Part shown: positions 45,457-54,381 of the stretch, piece after piece
Layout: the number at the start of each line of letters is the position of its first letter
Numbering within the stretch: position 1 is the first letter of the stretch
Origin: Chroococcidiopsis thermalis PCC 7203
Lineage (GTDB): Bacteria > Cyanobacteriota > Cyanobacteriia > Cyanobacteriales > Chroococcidiopsidaceae
DNA length: 64,000 nt
Assembly: GCF_000317125.1 (NCBI RefSeq)
Contig: NC_019695.1
Coordinates: 4,514,336 to 4,578,335 of the forward strand
Reading direction: 5' to 3'
The notes under the pieces: model-generated
What the model saw: the letters and a program-made list of their open reading frames with translations, nothing else
What the model was told of the DNA's origin: nothing
Database searches by the model: none
Made by a program: the position numbers and the translations under genes

Positions 45457-46692
45457 CTAGTCACTACTCACTTTCTGATAAATATCGACGAGTTCGTCGT
45501 TAAGGTTTTGCATATTAAAATATTTTTCTACTCGTTCGCGACCAGCTGCACCTATAATATTCCAGATTTCTGGATGTGCGATTAAATATTGTAACTTTGA
45601 TGCGATCGCCTCTGCATCTCTTTCTGGAACTAGAAACCCAGAAACACAATCTTCTACAAGCTCTGGAATTCCTCCGTGATAGGTGCTAATGACTGGTAAG
45701 CCGATCGCCATTGCTTCTTTTAAGACATTAACAGGAGCATCTTGATTGCCATCGCGTGCTGTAATACTGGGAGCAATAAATATGTGAGATGCTTGCAAAA
45801 CTTCAATAATTTCCTGTCGATTTTTTTTACCTAATAGATGTACGATATTATTTAAATCTAGTTCTTGGATTAGTTGTTCTAGTTCTGTTTGTAAAGAACC
45901 GCAACCAACGATTTTATACTCTAGATTAGGGCAAGATTTTACTATTTTCGCTACTGCGCGAATGCTGTATTCAATTCCTTTCTTTTCTACTAAACGCCCA
46001 ATGGTAGCAATACATATTTTCTGATGAGAATGACGATAGCGGGGTGTATATTGGAAACGATCGCAATCAATTCCTGAGTAGTGAACGCAAATTTTTTTTT
46101 CGTCACAACCGAGTTTGAGGAGACGACGTTTAAAAAAGTCGCAATTTGGCAGAAAGAGATCGGCTTCTACAAAGGTACGATCGTAAATGCGATCGCCATG
46201 TTCTTGAATGAATTGGCTGATATCGTAACCGCGAAACGATACGACTAATTTGGCTTGAGGAGCATTAATTGTCCGAAATAGCATACCCCAAAAACTTAAA
46301 GTTCCAAACTGACAGTGAACGATATCATATGCTCCTTTATCTGCACCAGCGATCGCGGCATAAAATAATCGTAAAGAAGTTGCCGATTTGCCATACTTGA
46401 AACCATTAAGCGATCGCAGTAATTTTCTAGGTGCTTTCGTAAAATTTATACTCAGTAAACCAATTGCTTTGAGCGATCGCTTCAGAAAGTTTTGGGGAAT
46501 CTCTGGTAGATAATAAGTGCGTTCCAATAAACAATATTTTTCGACATCGGGATGTACTTTATTCAAATCACCTGGAGTACAAGTATATATGTCTACTTGA
46601 TGTCCGCGTTCTAGGAGTCCGGTAATTTGGTTAAGAATAAAGGTTTCTGAAAGTAAAGGAAAGTGATTGACAATAAATGCTACTTTTAGCAT
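45457..46692 (-). CDS. Family 4 glycosyltransferase (GT-B)
   Basis: A GT-B glycosyltransferase of 411 residues. N-terminal: MLKVAFIVNHFPLLSETFILNQI, typical of colanic-acid-type and sulfoquinovosyl-like GT4 enzymes. The C-terminal donor domain: ATIGRLVEKKGIEYSIRAVA, HIFIAPSITARDGNQDAPVNVLKEAMAIGLPVISTYHGGIPELV, with the E-x7-E type motif conserved. It pairs with the GT2 gene downstream, and both likely serve one cell-surface glycan. Acceptor unknown. Confidence 0.88.
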   Translation of the reverse strand: MLKVAFIVNHFPLLSETFILNQITGLLERGHQVDIYTCTPGDLNKVHPDVEKYCLLERTYYLPEIPQNFLKRSLKAIGLLSINFTKAPRKLLRSLNGFKYGKSATSLRLFYAAIAGADKGAYDIVHCQFGTLSFWGMLFRTINAPQAKLVVSFRGYDISQFIQEHGDRIYDRTFVEADLFLPNCDFFKRRLLKLGCDEKKICVHYSGIDCDRFQYTPRYRHSHQKICIATIGRLVEKKGIEYSIRAVAKIVKSCPNLEYKIVGCGSLQTELEQLIQELDLNNIVHLLGKKNRQEIIEVLQASHIFIAPSITARDGNQDAPVNVLKEAMAIGLPVISTYHGGIPELVEDCVSGFLVPERDAEAIASKLQYLIAHPEIWNIIGAAGRERVEKYFNMQNLNDELVDIYQKVSSD

Positions 46693-47356
46693 AGAGGTCG
46701 AGCGGGTATTTTAAGATAAAATTCTTGGTTCTGTCTATAGAAGATTGATGCTAATGAAGCAATCGGGAACTACGAGTTAGGGGGAGAATAAACGGATTTC
46801 TTATATTTTTTACCAAATTGCAGGAGCAATTGTATAATCTCACAAGTTACCTAAAATTCCTAGAGGAAAAAATCAAACCGAGTTCAATGCTAGTTGAATT
46901 TGGCAAACCTCGATCGGTTTATTTCTACCCTTGAGAATCGGTAAGGCTTGCTACAAATTTTATCTTTTTTTCTGTTTTAAAGACAAAGTAAAGCAAGTTG
47001 ATAGTTTTAAATAAGATATTGAATAAGATGTTAATGAGTTTTCTATGAAATTAATGTGAGAAAACTCTTAGATAATTTAGACGTAAAAAGTTATAGTTAA
47101 AAATTCATAATTATGTATACTAGGATGCTTGACAAAGCCTCCCTTGGATCTAGCTGCCACTGAACGGATCTCTCGCGATCGCTGAGTGTTAAGAAATTAT
47201 GTTTAAAAATAGAGTTAAAAAAGATAACAATTATTGATAAAATAATCGAGACAGGAAATACAGTCAACTCTTATTCGATCGCCACAATAATAGTGATAGA
47301 TAAGATATGTTTACTGTTAGTAGATTCAATCAAATTTTAGGGAGATACTGAAACTT
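46693..47356. other. 664-base AT-rich gap upstream of prxQ
   Basis: No open frame of note. It contains an inverted repeat at 47036-47067 (GAGTTTTCT/AGAAAACTC with 14-base loop) and an AT-rich block GATAACAATTATTGATAAAA about 130 bases before prxQ. No tRNA or known RNA recognised. The size leaves room for a small RNA, which cannot be judged by eye. Confidence 0.4.
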
Positions 47357-47794
47357 ATGGCTTTAGCAGTTGGTACGCAAGCACCTACATTTACAGTCAA
47401 AGATACTAATGGTAATACAGTCTCCTTATCTGATTTTGCTGGTAAAACTGTAGTTTTGTACTTCTATCCCAAAGACGATACACCGGGCTGTACGAAACAA
47501 GCTTGTAGTTTCCGAGATGCCAAGCAAACTTACAATGACAAAGACGTTGTAATCTTAGGTGTAAGCGTTGATGACGAGCAGTCTCATCAACAATTCACTG
47601 AGAAATACGGGCTGAATTTTCCACTTTTAGCTGACACTCAGCAGACTCTAGTTAAAGCCTATGACGTTGACGGTGGCGGCTATGCTAAGCGCGTAACTTA
47701 CGTAATTGATGGGAGCGGTAAAATCGTCCACGTCGATAGCAGCGTTAATACCACAACCCATGCTAGTGACGTGCTAGCAGCATTAGGATTATAA
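47357..47794 (+). CDS. prxQ: Peroxiredoxin Q / BCP
   Basis: Thiol peroxidase of the PrxQ/BCP group, 145 residues, reducing peroxides. The peroxidatic Cys45 is in YPKDDTPGCTKQAC, with resolving Cys50 five residues on, the classic C-x4-C of atypical two-Cys PrxQ. The fold marks FPLLADTQQ and YVIDGSGKIVHV are present. The ribosome site is GGGAG 13 bases before ATG. Confidence 0.93.
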   Translation: MALAVGTQAPTFTVKDTNGNTVSLSDFAGKTVVLYFYPKDDTPGCTKQACSFRDAKQTYNDKDVVILGVSVDDEQSHQQFTEKYGLNFPLLADTQQTLVKAYDVDGGGYAKRVTYVIDGSGKIVHVDSSVNTTTHASDVLAALGL

Positions 47795-47796
47795 AA

Positions 47797-47830
47797 AGTA
47801 AAAGGATGGCATTGCCATCCCTTTACTTAC
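47797..47830. terminator. Bidirectional terminator between prxQ and small secreted gene
   Basis: AAAAAGTAAAAGGATGGCA and its near-complement flank a TT centre, giving a long stem with A-rich and T-rich ends for both directions. It fills the gap between the convergent stops. Confidence 0.85.
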
Positions 47831-48205
47831 TTATTTTGGTTGAGGTGGATTAGCAGGATTGTTATTAGGTTGCGATGGATTTTGTTGCATCCTTTGTAGC
47901 TGCTGCTGGCGAAACTTAGCAGCGGCATCGTCCAAAGATTGATTTTGCTCGGTTGCAAAATCTCCCGCGGAGCGAATATTACCCATTTGAGCGCGGTGCA
48001 TAATATCCATTAAACCGCTCATAGCGTCGCCAGTATCACCACGGGAAAAGGGATCGCGATTTTGTTCCTGATTCAGATCCCGCAGAGGTTCGGCATCTGA
48101 GGTTGCTTGCGCCCAAGTGGGTTGTGGTAGTAATAAGGTAGCTAAGCTCATTCCTACTACTGCACCGAAAAAGATTTTTGTCAGAGATGAAGCTGAGATT
48201 TTCAT
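47831..48205 (-). CDS. Small secreted protein, unknown
   Basis: A 124-residue protein with a clear signal peptide cleaved after WAQA. The mature part is hydrophilic and rich in Gln, Asn and Pro, with a conserved-looking segment DPFSRGDTGDAMSGLMDIMHRAQMGN, and ends in a PNNNPANPP tail. I do not recognise a family beyond cyanobacteria. It is downstream of the ABC-2 permease on the same strand. Confidence 0.7.
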   Translation of the reverse strand: MKISASSLTKIFFGAVVGMSLATLLLPQPTWAQATSDAEPLRDLNQEQNRDPFSRGDTGDAMSGLMDIMHRAQMGNIRSAGDFATEQNQSLDDAAAKFRQQQLQRMQQNPSQPNNNPANPPQPK

Positions 48206-48251
48206 GGAGTGATAGCTCGCATAAATAAAAATAGGAAGATAGGCTTTGTAC

Positions 48252-49148
48252 TTATGCTAGAGTCCGCCGCAGTAAGGGTTGAATGCTCAGCACAGCTACG
48301 AAGCTAAAACCGACCAACATCAGTATAGCTCCGCCAAATGTCACTGCACCCCAAGGCGCTTGCATGACTACATTACCTAAGTTCCAGCTATTGTGTAGAT
48401 AGAGATAGCGGATCGGTTCGATCGCATAGCTTAATGGGTTAATTGTTGCGACAATTTGCAACCACTTAGGCATAAAAGACAAAGGCGCGAGAGCCGTGCT
48501 AGCAAATAGCAAGGGCAGTTGAGTCACGAAAATGACGGCAATCAGTTCTATATGTCCGGGTAAAGCGAAGGCTAAACCGAGACTTACAGCTGTTACGCCC
48601 AAAGCTAGCAGTAAAATAATTAAAGCGATCGCCCCCAAACCAGCTAGATTGGGTAAACCAGCGCCCAAAAAGGCAGCTGCCGCCACAATAACTGCTGCTT
48701 GCAACAAACTCTGACTGACAATAAAAATAGTTGAAGCTAAAACAATCGAGAAGCGCGAAGCCAGAGGAGCGACTAACAAGCGGTTTAAAAAGCCGAATTC
48801 GCGATCGAACATCACTGGTAATCCTGCATTTAGCGCTCCACTAAAGGCAGTAAAAACGATCACGCCAGCACTTAAAAATTGACCGTAATTGGTGCTATCG
48901 CCAAACATTCCTTTGGGGGCATTTTGAAACAAAGCACCAAATAGAATCAACCACATGACGGGTTGAATAATTCCAGCAATTAAAGTTGAAGGACGGCGCT
49001 GTAACTGAATGAAAAGGCGGCGAGTCAATGCCAAAGTTTCTTGGACGAGTTCTCCTAGCCAGTTAGAAGTATCTTCTTTTTGAACTGCCGTCGATGCCAG
49101 TTGTTGCCAATTAGCATCAGATTTTGGAGGTATAAAAGTGCTGCTCAT
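48252..49148 (-). CDS. ABC-2 type permease (DrrB-like)
   Basis: An ABC exporter membrane subunit of about 298 residues with six membrane helices, of the daunorubicin-resistance DrrB type. The family motif is LNAGLPVMFDREFGFLNRLLVAPLASR, then NPLSYAIEPIRYL near the C-terminus. ATG 49148 is used: the frame extends 28 codons upstream, but that part is TTGGTAGTTGGTAATTGG-type repeat. The ATPase subunit gene is 118 bases upstream. Confidence 0.9.
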   Translation of the reverse strand: MSSTFIPPKSDANWQQLASTAVQKEDTSNWLGELVQETLALTRRLFIQLQRRPSTLIAGIIQPVMWLILFGALFQNAPKGMFGDSTNYGQFLSAGVIVFTAFSGALNAGLPVMFDREFGFLNRLLVAPLASRFSIVLASTIFIVSQSLLQAAVIVAAAAFLGAGLPNLAGLGAIALIILLLALGVTAVSLGLAFALPGHIELIAVIFVTQLPLLFASTALAPLSFMPKWLQIVATINPLSYAIEPIRYLYLHNSWNLGNVVMQAPWGAVTFGGAILMLVGFSFVAVLSIQPLLRRTLA

Positions 49149-49266
49149 ATTATTTTGTGTTGTTGGTAGTTGGTAGTTGGTAATTGGTAGTTGGTAATTG
49201 GTAGGTGTTAATAATGAGTTGCAAATGACCAATAACTATTAACCATTACTACCCGTTACCCATTAC
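49149..49266. repeat. Tandem TTGGTAGTTGGTAATTGGT repeat between ABC genes
   Basis: Degenerate units of GGTAGTTGGTAATTG at 49160-49206. They are read as an in-frame N-terminal extension of the permease only if an early start is assumed. Confidence 0.7.
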
Positions 49267-50286
49267 CTATCTCATATTTTGCTTTCTTTCTGCTTTGGGA
49301 TCGCGGCTTCCGGCGGCGGCGAGTTCGGCATCCATCAGAGTGCGACCTGTGGCGGCGAGGTAAACGTCGTCTAAACTAGGGCGAGATTGGGAAATGCCAA
49401 AAATGGGCAAACCAGCAGATTTCATCGTTGCCTCAATTTGAGTTAAAGCTTCTGCTTGGGGTGTGACAACGAGATTGAGCGAGTTACCTTGAGCGCTATT
49501 GACGATCGCTTCTTGGACGAAGGGCAGCGCTGTCAGCATTTGTTTAGCTTTTTCTGCTTCTTCTGGGGGTGAAAACTCGCGGATGCGGAGGGTAATGCGA
49601 TCGCCGCCTACTTTATCTTTTAATTGAGAAGGCGTACCGGAAGCAATAACTAAACCGCGATCGATAATTGCTACCCTGTCAGCCAATGCGTCAATTTCTT
49701 CTAGGTAGTGGCTGGTGATTAAGACGGTAGTTCCCAATTCGCGCAATTGACGTAAAAAATCCCACACGACAAAACGGCTTTCGATGTCGAGTCCAACGGT
49801 GGGTTCGTCCAATACCAAAACATCGGGAGCGTGTAGCAAGCCTGCTGCCAAGTCTAGACGCTTGCGTAAACCGCCGGAGTACGTACCTGTCTTTTTGTCT
49901 GCATACTCCTGCAAGCCCAGTAAATTTAATACCGTATCGATCCGCTGTTTGACTACGGCATTGGGTAAGTGATAGAGAGCTGCTTGTAGTTGCAACAACT
50001 CTCGTCCCGTCAGCACTTTATCGGGAGCGACTTCCTGCGCGACATATCCCAATCTCCGTCTAGCGGCTCTAGGGTTATTTAATACCGAAATTCCAGAAAC
50101 TTCTACTACTCCTGCATCTGGTGTAGAGAGGGTACACAAGATGCGCAAGGTTGTAGTTTTACCCGCACCGTTGGGACCGAGTAGACCAAAAATCTCCCCA
50201 GCTTCGATCGCAAAGGAGATATCTTTGACAGCCTCAACACTGCCATAGCGCTTTTGCAAATTTTGGATGAAAACAGCAGGAGCCAT
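49267..50286 (-). CDS. ABC transporter ATPase (DrrA-like)
   Basis: ABC ATPase of 339 residues. Walker A GPNGAGKTT, Q-loop YVAQEVAPDK, signature YSGGLRKRLDLAAG, Walker B VLVLDEPTVGLD and switch His TSHYLEE are all intact. The C-terminal 100 residues form the DrrA-type regulatory domain (DKVGGDRITLRI). It partners the permease at 48252-49148. The four-gene order ctaA-ctaB-ATPase-permease recurs in cyanobacteria as I recall it. The exported substrate is unknown. Confidence 0.93.
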   Translation of the reverse strand: MAPAVFIQNLQKRYGSVEAVKDISFAIEAGEIFGLLGPNGAGKTTTLRILCTLSTPDAGVVEVSGISVLNNPRAARRRLGYVAQEVAPDKVLTGRELLQLQAALYHLPNAVVKQRIDTVLNLLGLQEYADKKTGTYSGGLRKRLDLAAGLLHAPDVLVLDEPTVGLDIESRFVVWDFLRQLRELGTTVLITSHYLEEIDALADRVAIIDRGLVIASGTPSQLKDKVGGDRITLRIREFSPPEEAEKAKQMLTALPFVQEAIVNSAQGNSLNLVVTPQAEALTQIEATMKSAGLPIFGISQSRPSLDDVYLAATGRTLMDAELAAAGSRDPKAERKQNMR

Positions 50287-50411
50287 AGGAGCTTTTTCTC
50301 GCTAGCAGCGATACAAATCTAAATACTTCCTGTCTTCATCATAGAAGAGTGAGTAGTGACTGGTGACTAGTGGCAAGAAAATAGATTGACTAGCCACTAG
50401 TCAAAGCACCA

Positions 50412-51395
50412 CTATCTAGAAATGAGAATCGTGCTGATGATGGTGTTTAAGCTGGAAGCTAAAGCGTTTGCAACCTGGTGGGTGAAGGGTAGGCTATCGA
50501 CCACCATGCCCGCACACAATAGCATCATGTAAAGGATGGAGTAGAGGAATAGCGATCGCGCTTGGATTTTACAGGTGGGATTTTGCCATAACAGCCAAGC
50601 TTTACGCACGAAGATGCTACCAAGAATCAAGGCGATCGCGCCGTAGAGAAGACCGCACGATTGTAGGGGATAAATCAGTAAAAACGTGGCGGGGATCAGA
50701 ATTAGGGTGTAGAACCAAATCTGCTGCGCCGTAGTCTCGTCGCCCGCTACGACAGGTAACATCGGTACGCCTACTTTGGCGTAGTCTTCGCGGATCATCA
50801 ATGCTAGCGCCCAGAAATGAGGTGGTGTCCACAGAAAGACAATGGCGAAGATCGTCCAAGCCGTCCAGCTTAAACTTCCCGTCACCGCTGCCCAACCAAC
50901 TAAAGCGGGAATTGCCCCTGCTGCACCACCAATGACGATATTTTGAGGGGTATGACGTTTGAGAAAATGGGTATATATGGCAACGTAGAAGACAATGCCA
51001 GACATTGCTAACAGAGCAGCTAGCAGGTTGGCAAAGACTGCTAAGAGAGAGAAAGAAATTGCTGCTAGGGCGATCGCAAAAATTAGGGCGTGGTGCGACT
51101 GTACTCGTCCTGAAGGAATTGGACGGTGGCGGGTTCGTTCCATCGCATAATCGATATCGCGATCGTAAATACAGTTGACGGTTTGGGCAGCAGCAGCAGC
51201 AAAAGTTCCCCCAACTAGGGTGACAACGAGCAATTTTGGATCGACTCGTCCTTCGGCTGCAATCCACATACTGCCAGCAGTTGTAATCAGAAGTAGAGGT
51301 ATAATCCTCGGTTTAGTTAGCTGATAGTAGCTATGAACGACTTGAAGAAAGTTTTGATGGTGTCTAGAGACATCTGCCCCGATCATAAAATTCAC
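50412..51395 (-). CDS. ctaB: Protoheme IX farnesyltransferase (heme O synthase)
   Basis: An integral-membrane UbiA-family prenyltransferase of 327 residues that adds farnesyl to heme B, making heme O for the oxidase. Motifs: [18 protein letters not shown], the first Asp-rich [24 protein letters not shown], and the second [15 protein letters not shown]. About nine membrane helices. ctaA is upstream on the same strand. Confidence 0.96.
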   Translation of the reverse strand: MNFMIGADVSRHHQNFLQVVHSYYQLTKPRIIPLLLITTAGSMWIAAEGRVDPKLLVVTLVGGTFAAAAAQTVNCIYDRDIDYAMERTRHRPIPSGRVQSHHALIFAIALAAISFSLLAVFANLLAALLAMSGIVFYVAIYTHFLKRHTPQNIVIGGAAGAIPALVGWAAVTGSLSWTAWTIFAIVFLWTPPHFWALALMIREDYAKVGVPMLPVVAGDETTAQQIWFYTLILIPATFLLIYPLQSCGLLYGAIALILGSIFVRKAWLLWQNPTCKIQARSLFLYSILYMMLLCAGMVVDSLPFTHQVANALASSLNTIISTILISR

Positions 51396-51553
51396 ACCAA
51401 ATTCCGTTTATTTTGAAACCAACACATTATCAGAAGGCAGGAGGGTAGAAGCAAAAGCTATAAGTGCTTTCGCCCACCACGCACCACTTTTTACCGATTG
51501 CTAATCACCACTCACCAGTCACGAGTCAAAATTCACTAGGCACTGATAACTAT

Positions 51554-51581
51554 GTACAGACGTTACATGTAACGTCTCTAC
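51554..51581. repeat. Palindrome of the GAGACGTTACA family
   Basis: Arms GTACAGACGTTACA and TGTAACGTCTCTAC (one mismatch), 53 bases downstream of the ctaA stop. Sister copies are at 19767 and 52890. Confidence 0.75.
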
Positions 51582-51633
51582 TGGTCCCTGATAACTGGTC
51601 GTTGTGACCGTGATGGTCGCTGCACCTTTGCGT

Positions 51634-52584
51634 TTACGCAGCGGGGCGATTTAGCCCAGCACGATCGCTGCGCGAACCGCCGTAAACATCGCGAATTGCC
51701 AGTACGGTGTAGCCAACCAAAACACCTAGTAAGGCTGCGCCAACAAACTGGTGCGATACGGTCAGTGGTTCTACTTGTAAATGCAAGCGGAAGGTGGCAA
51801 GTCCTAAAAGAATTTGCAGTAGGATTAGTCCGCCAGCCATGTTTGCCAGTCGGCGCAACGCGGGATGCAAAGCCGGAGTTCGCCAAGATAGTAACACTAA
51901 AACCAAGGTGGCTAGCGTTGGGGGAACCACACCCCCGATGTGACTGTACATGACGCTACACAATTGCTGTCCGGTTAAGCATTGGTGTAGCGCCCAGCGC
52001 GAACCTACTAATGCGCCAAGCAAACTTTGCACGTAGACTAACACAGCAGCAGCCAATCCCAACCAAGCCAATTTACCTGCGTTACCAGTTCCTTGATAAG
52101 GCGTGAGTGCCGTGCCAATAACCAGTAATGCACTAAAGAATAAGAGCGCCGTTCCCAAGTGCGCGGTGACAATATCGAATCGCAGTAATTCCGTAACTGT
52201 CAGTCCGCCCAAGACCCCTTGAAAGACAATCAGGCTAAGGGCAAAGATCGCCGCCCAAGGTAGCCAGCGGGGGAGAAAGTTACGGTTCCACCAACTCACG
52301 ACTGTTAGCGCGATCGCCCCTAGCCCGATTAAAGCTGCATCTAGGCGATGAAACCACTCTAAAAATACTTGAAAATTCATCTGTTGAGTCGGTACGAGCG
52401 TACCGTAACACAGGGGCCAGTCTGGGCAAGCTAACCCAGCATTCATTACCCGCGTAGCACTACCAATCGCCATCAAAATCAAAGTTGCTACGCATAATTT
52501 CCACACCAATCGCCGAATTCTTTCCCGTGGCTGGGACTGCTCGATTGTGTCTGTGTTTTGTCTTTGCAGGACGAACTCAGTCAT
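51634..52584 (-). CDS. ctaA: Heme A synthase (COX15/CtaA)
   Basis: Converts heme O to heme A, 316 residues, eight membrane helices. The first helix pair carries RVMNAGLACPDWPLCYG, with the conserved cysteines of this family, and EWFHRLDAALIG carries the heme-ligand His. Later, QFVGAALLGVLVGYT and AHLGTALLFF supply the other His positions. Divergent from coxB, with a 516-base control region. Confidence 0.93.
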   Translation of the reverse strand: MTEFVLQRQNTDTIEQSQPRERIRRLVWKLCVATLILMAIGSATRVMNAGLACPDWPLCYGTLVPTQQMNFQVFLEWFHRLDAALIGLGAIALTVVSWWNRNFLPRWLPWAAIFALSLIVFQGVLGGLTVTELLRFDIVTAHLGTALLFFSALLVIGTALTPYQGTGNAGKLAWLGLAAAVLVYVQSLLGALVGSRWALHQCLTGQQLCSVMYSHIGGVVPPTLATLVLVLLSWRTPALHPALRRLANMAGGLILLQILLGLATFRLHLQVEPLTVSHQFVGAALLGVLVGYTVLAIRDVYGGSRSDRAGLNRPAA

Positions 52585-53100
52585 GGACTGTACCTTAATT
52601 GCCTGTCTTCAAAGAGTTGCCAGTATCTAACCAAGTATTTACAAATATGTAAGTGCTAGCTCACCTTCCACCCTAGCGCATCGTCGCGAGGTGATTTGGT
52701 TAGCCATATACCTAATGTGCCGGATTGCCGTAGCTTAGCCCCTAAGCTTTAGAGATTTTTAAATTGTTCTACTCCGTTACATTTGTTCATGGTTGATAGA
52801 TAACCAACTCAAACTTGAGCTAGATTCGCTTAGGTAGTCGATTCGATTGAGACGGGAATCAGTTGTCAGTTATCAGTTATCAGTGACCAGTAGAGACGCT
52901 ACATGTAACGTCTCTACGAAGTTAAGTTATCAGAGACCAATTAATTTTGACTTGTGACTTGTGACTTGTGACTTATGACTTGTCCCCTCCCCTAGCCCCT
53001 CATCTCCCTGCTCTACCCACAGAAAAGTTCCAAAAAAATCAGAAAAAATTAACTTGAGGATCGGCAGGTTTTGGGCTGGCTGCACTACCTTGGTAAGTGA
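52585..53100. other. Divergent gap between ctaA and coxB
   Basis: Holds a palindrome (52890-52917), a TTATCAGTTATCAG run and a GTGACTTGTGACTTGTGACT tandem repeat (52948-52982). No gene or tRNA. Promoters for both divergent units should lie here; I could not assign boxes safely. Confidence 0.5.
52890..52917. repeat. Palindrome of the GAGACGTTACA family
   Basis: Arms GTAGAGACGCTACA and TGTAACGTCTCTAC with a single mismatch. Near-identical in arm sequence to 51554-51581, with ctaA between the two copies. Confidence 0.8.
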
Positions 53101-54231
53101 GTGTGGCTAATTGTTAAGAAGCTAAAAATTATCAAATCCTTAACCGTGAACATTCCTAGTTCTATTTGGACGCTATTAATTGGCATCGTCTTGACTCTGA
53201 CAAGTCTGTGGTACGGTCAGAATCACGGGTTACTACCCACGGCAGCCTCAGATGAAGCCACCTTGGTTGATGGGCTGTTCGACACAATGATGACGATTGG
53301 CACGGGTCTGTTTGTGCTGGTACAAGGCATATTGATCTATGCTGCCTTTAAGTTTCGCCGTCGCCAGGGCGATAACACTGACGCGCCTCCCGTGTTCGGT
53401 AATATTCCTCTAGAAATTCTGTGGACGGCGATCCCGGCAATTATTGTCATCGGCTTATCGATCTACAGCTTTGATGTCTACAACGAAATTGGTGGTTTCG
53501 ATCCCCACAGCGCTCACGAAGCCCCTATTGCTGGGCAAGCAATGAAAATGCCAGGGGCAGCGATTGCGGCAACATTGAACGATACGCCGCCTAGCACCGC
53601 ACCCAACGCGAATCAAATCAAGTCGGATGAGGCAATGTCAGATCCAGCCACAGCCTCCGTCCGCAACTCCGACCAAATTCCTCAAAAGCGCGATGCTCCT
53701 GGTATGGGTATAGTCTCTCCTGGCATCGGTGCCAGCCCAGATAACGAAGGAAAAGTCCCAGGGCTAGCAGTCAACGTCACTGGCTTGCAATATGCTTGGA
53801 TTTTCACCTATCCAGATACGGGCGTGGTGGCTAGTGAATTGCACGTTCCTGCGGGTAAAGAAGTGAAACTAGACATGACAGCAAACGATGTCATTCACGC
53901 TTTTTGGGTTCCAGAGTTGCGTTTAAAACAAGATGTGATTCCTGGTAGACAAAGTGAAATTCGCTTCACCCCAAAAATTGTAGGGGAATATAAAGTGATC
54001 TGTGCTGAACTTTGCGGTCCTTATCACGGGGCGATGAATACCAAGTTTATTGTGGAAACACCAGAAAACTTTGACAAGTGGATGCAGGAACAACAAGTCG
54101 CAACTAAGGGCAATCTAGAACAGGCGATCGCCCTAAATGCCGCAGATCGTTCCCCCGCTGAATTTCTCTCCCCCTACACCGCGCAAATGGGAATTCAGCC
54201 CGAAACCCTTCATCAACTTCACCATCACTAG
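53101..54231 (+). CDS. coxB: Cytochrome c oxidase subunit II
   Basis: The CuA-carrying subunit of the aa3-type respiratory oxidase, 376 residues from GTG 53101. A GTG at 53146 (VNIPSSIWTLL) would match typical cyanobacterial N-termini and cannot be excluded. Two membrane helices, then a long low-complexity insert with DPATASVRNSDQIPQKRDAPG (normal for cyanobacteria), then the cupredoxin domain. CuA ligands are readable: His in DVIHAFWVPE, and CAELCGPYHGAM with both Cys, Glu, His and Met. Confidence 0.95.
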   Translation: MWLIVKKLKIIKSLTVNIPSSIWTLLIGIVLTLTSLWYGQNHGLLPTAASDEATLVDGLFDTMMTIGTGLFVLVQGILIYAAFKFRRRQGDNTDAPPVFGNIPLEILWTAIPAIIVIGLSIYSFDVYNEIGGFDPHSAHEAPIAGQAMKMPGAAIAATLNDTPPSTAPNANQIKSDEAMSDPATASVRNSDQIPQKRDAPGMGIVSPGIGASPDNEGKVPGLAVNVTGLQYAWIFTYPDTGVVASELHVPAGKEVKLDMTANDVIHAFWVPELRLKQDVIPGRQSEIRFTPKIVGEYKVICAELCGPYHGAMNTKFIVETPENFDKWMQEQQVATKGNLEQAIALNAADRSPAEFLSPYTAQMGIQPETLHQLHHH

Positions 54232-54243
54232 TGTTGAGATTTT

Positions 54244-54290
54244 AAGGACAAGGGGGACAAGGGGGACAAGGAGGACAACGGAGACAAGGA
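54244..54290. repeat. GGACAAGGGG tandem repeat between coxB and ctaD
   Basis: Five imperfect GGACAAGGGG/GGACAAGGA units in the coxB-ctaD gap. Same motif as in purD, cobD and the TM0106-type gene. Bases 54345-54375 add CTCCCTACTCCCTA units. Confidence 0.85.
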
Positions 54291-54381
54291 CGATGAAGCA
54301 ACAGCCAAATCATCTCCTTTTCCTTCTCTCTGTTGTATTCCCCTACTCCCTACTCCCTACTCCCTACTCCCTTTTTTTGCT

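Noticed and set aside
52600-52760. Possible tRNA-like sequence upstream of ctaA
   Set aside because: No acceptor stem, TTCGA T-loop and anticodon stem could be paired together.
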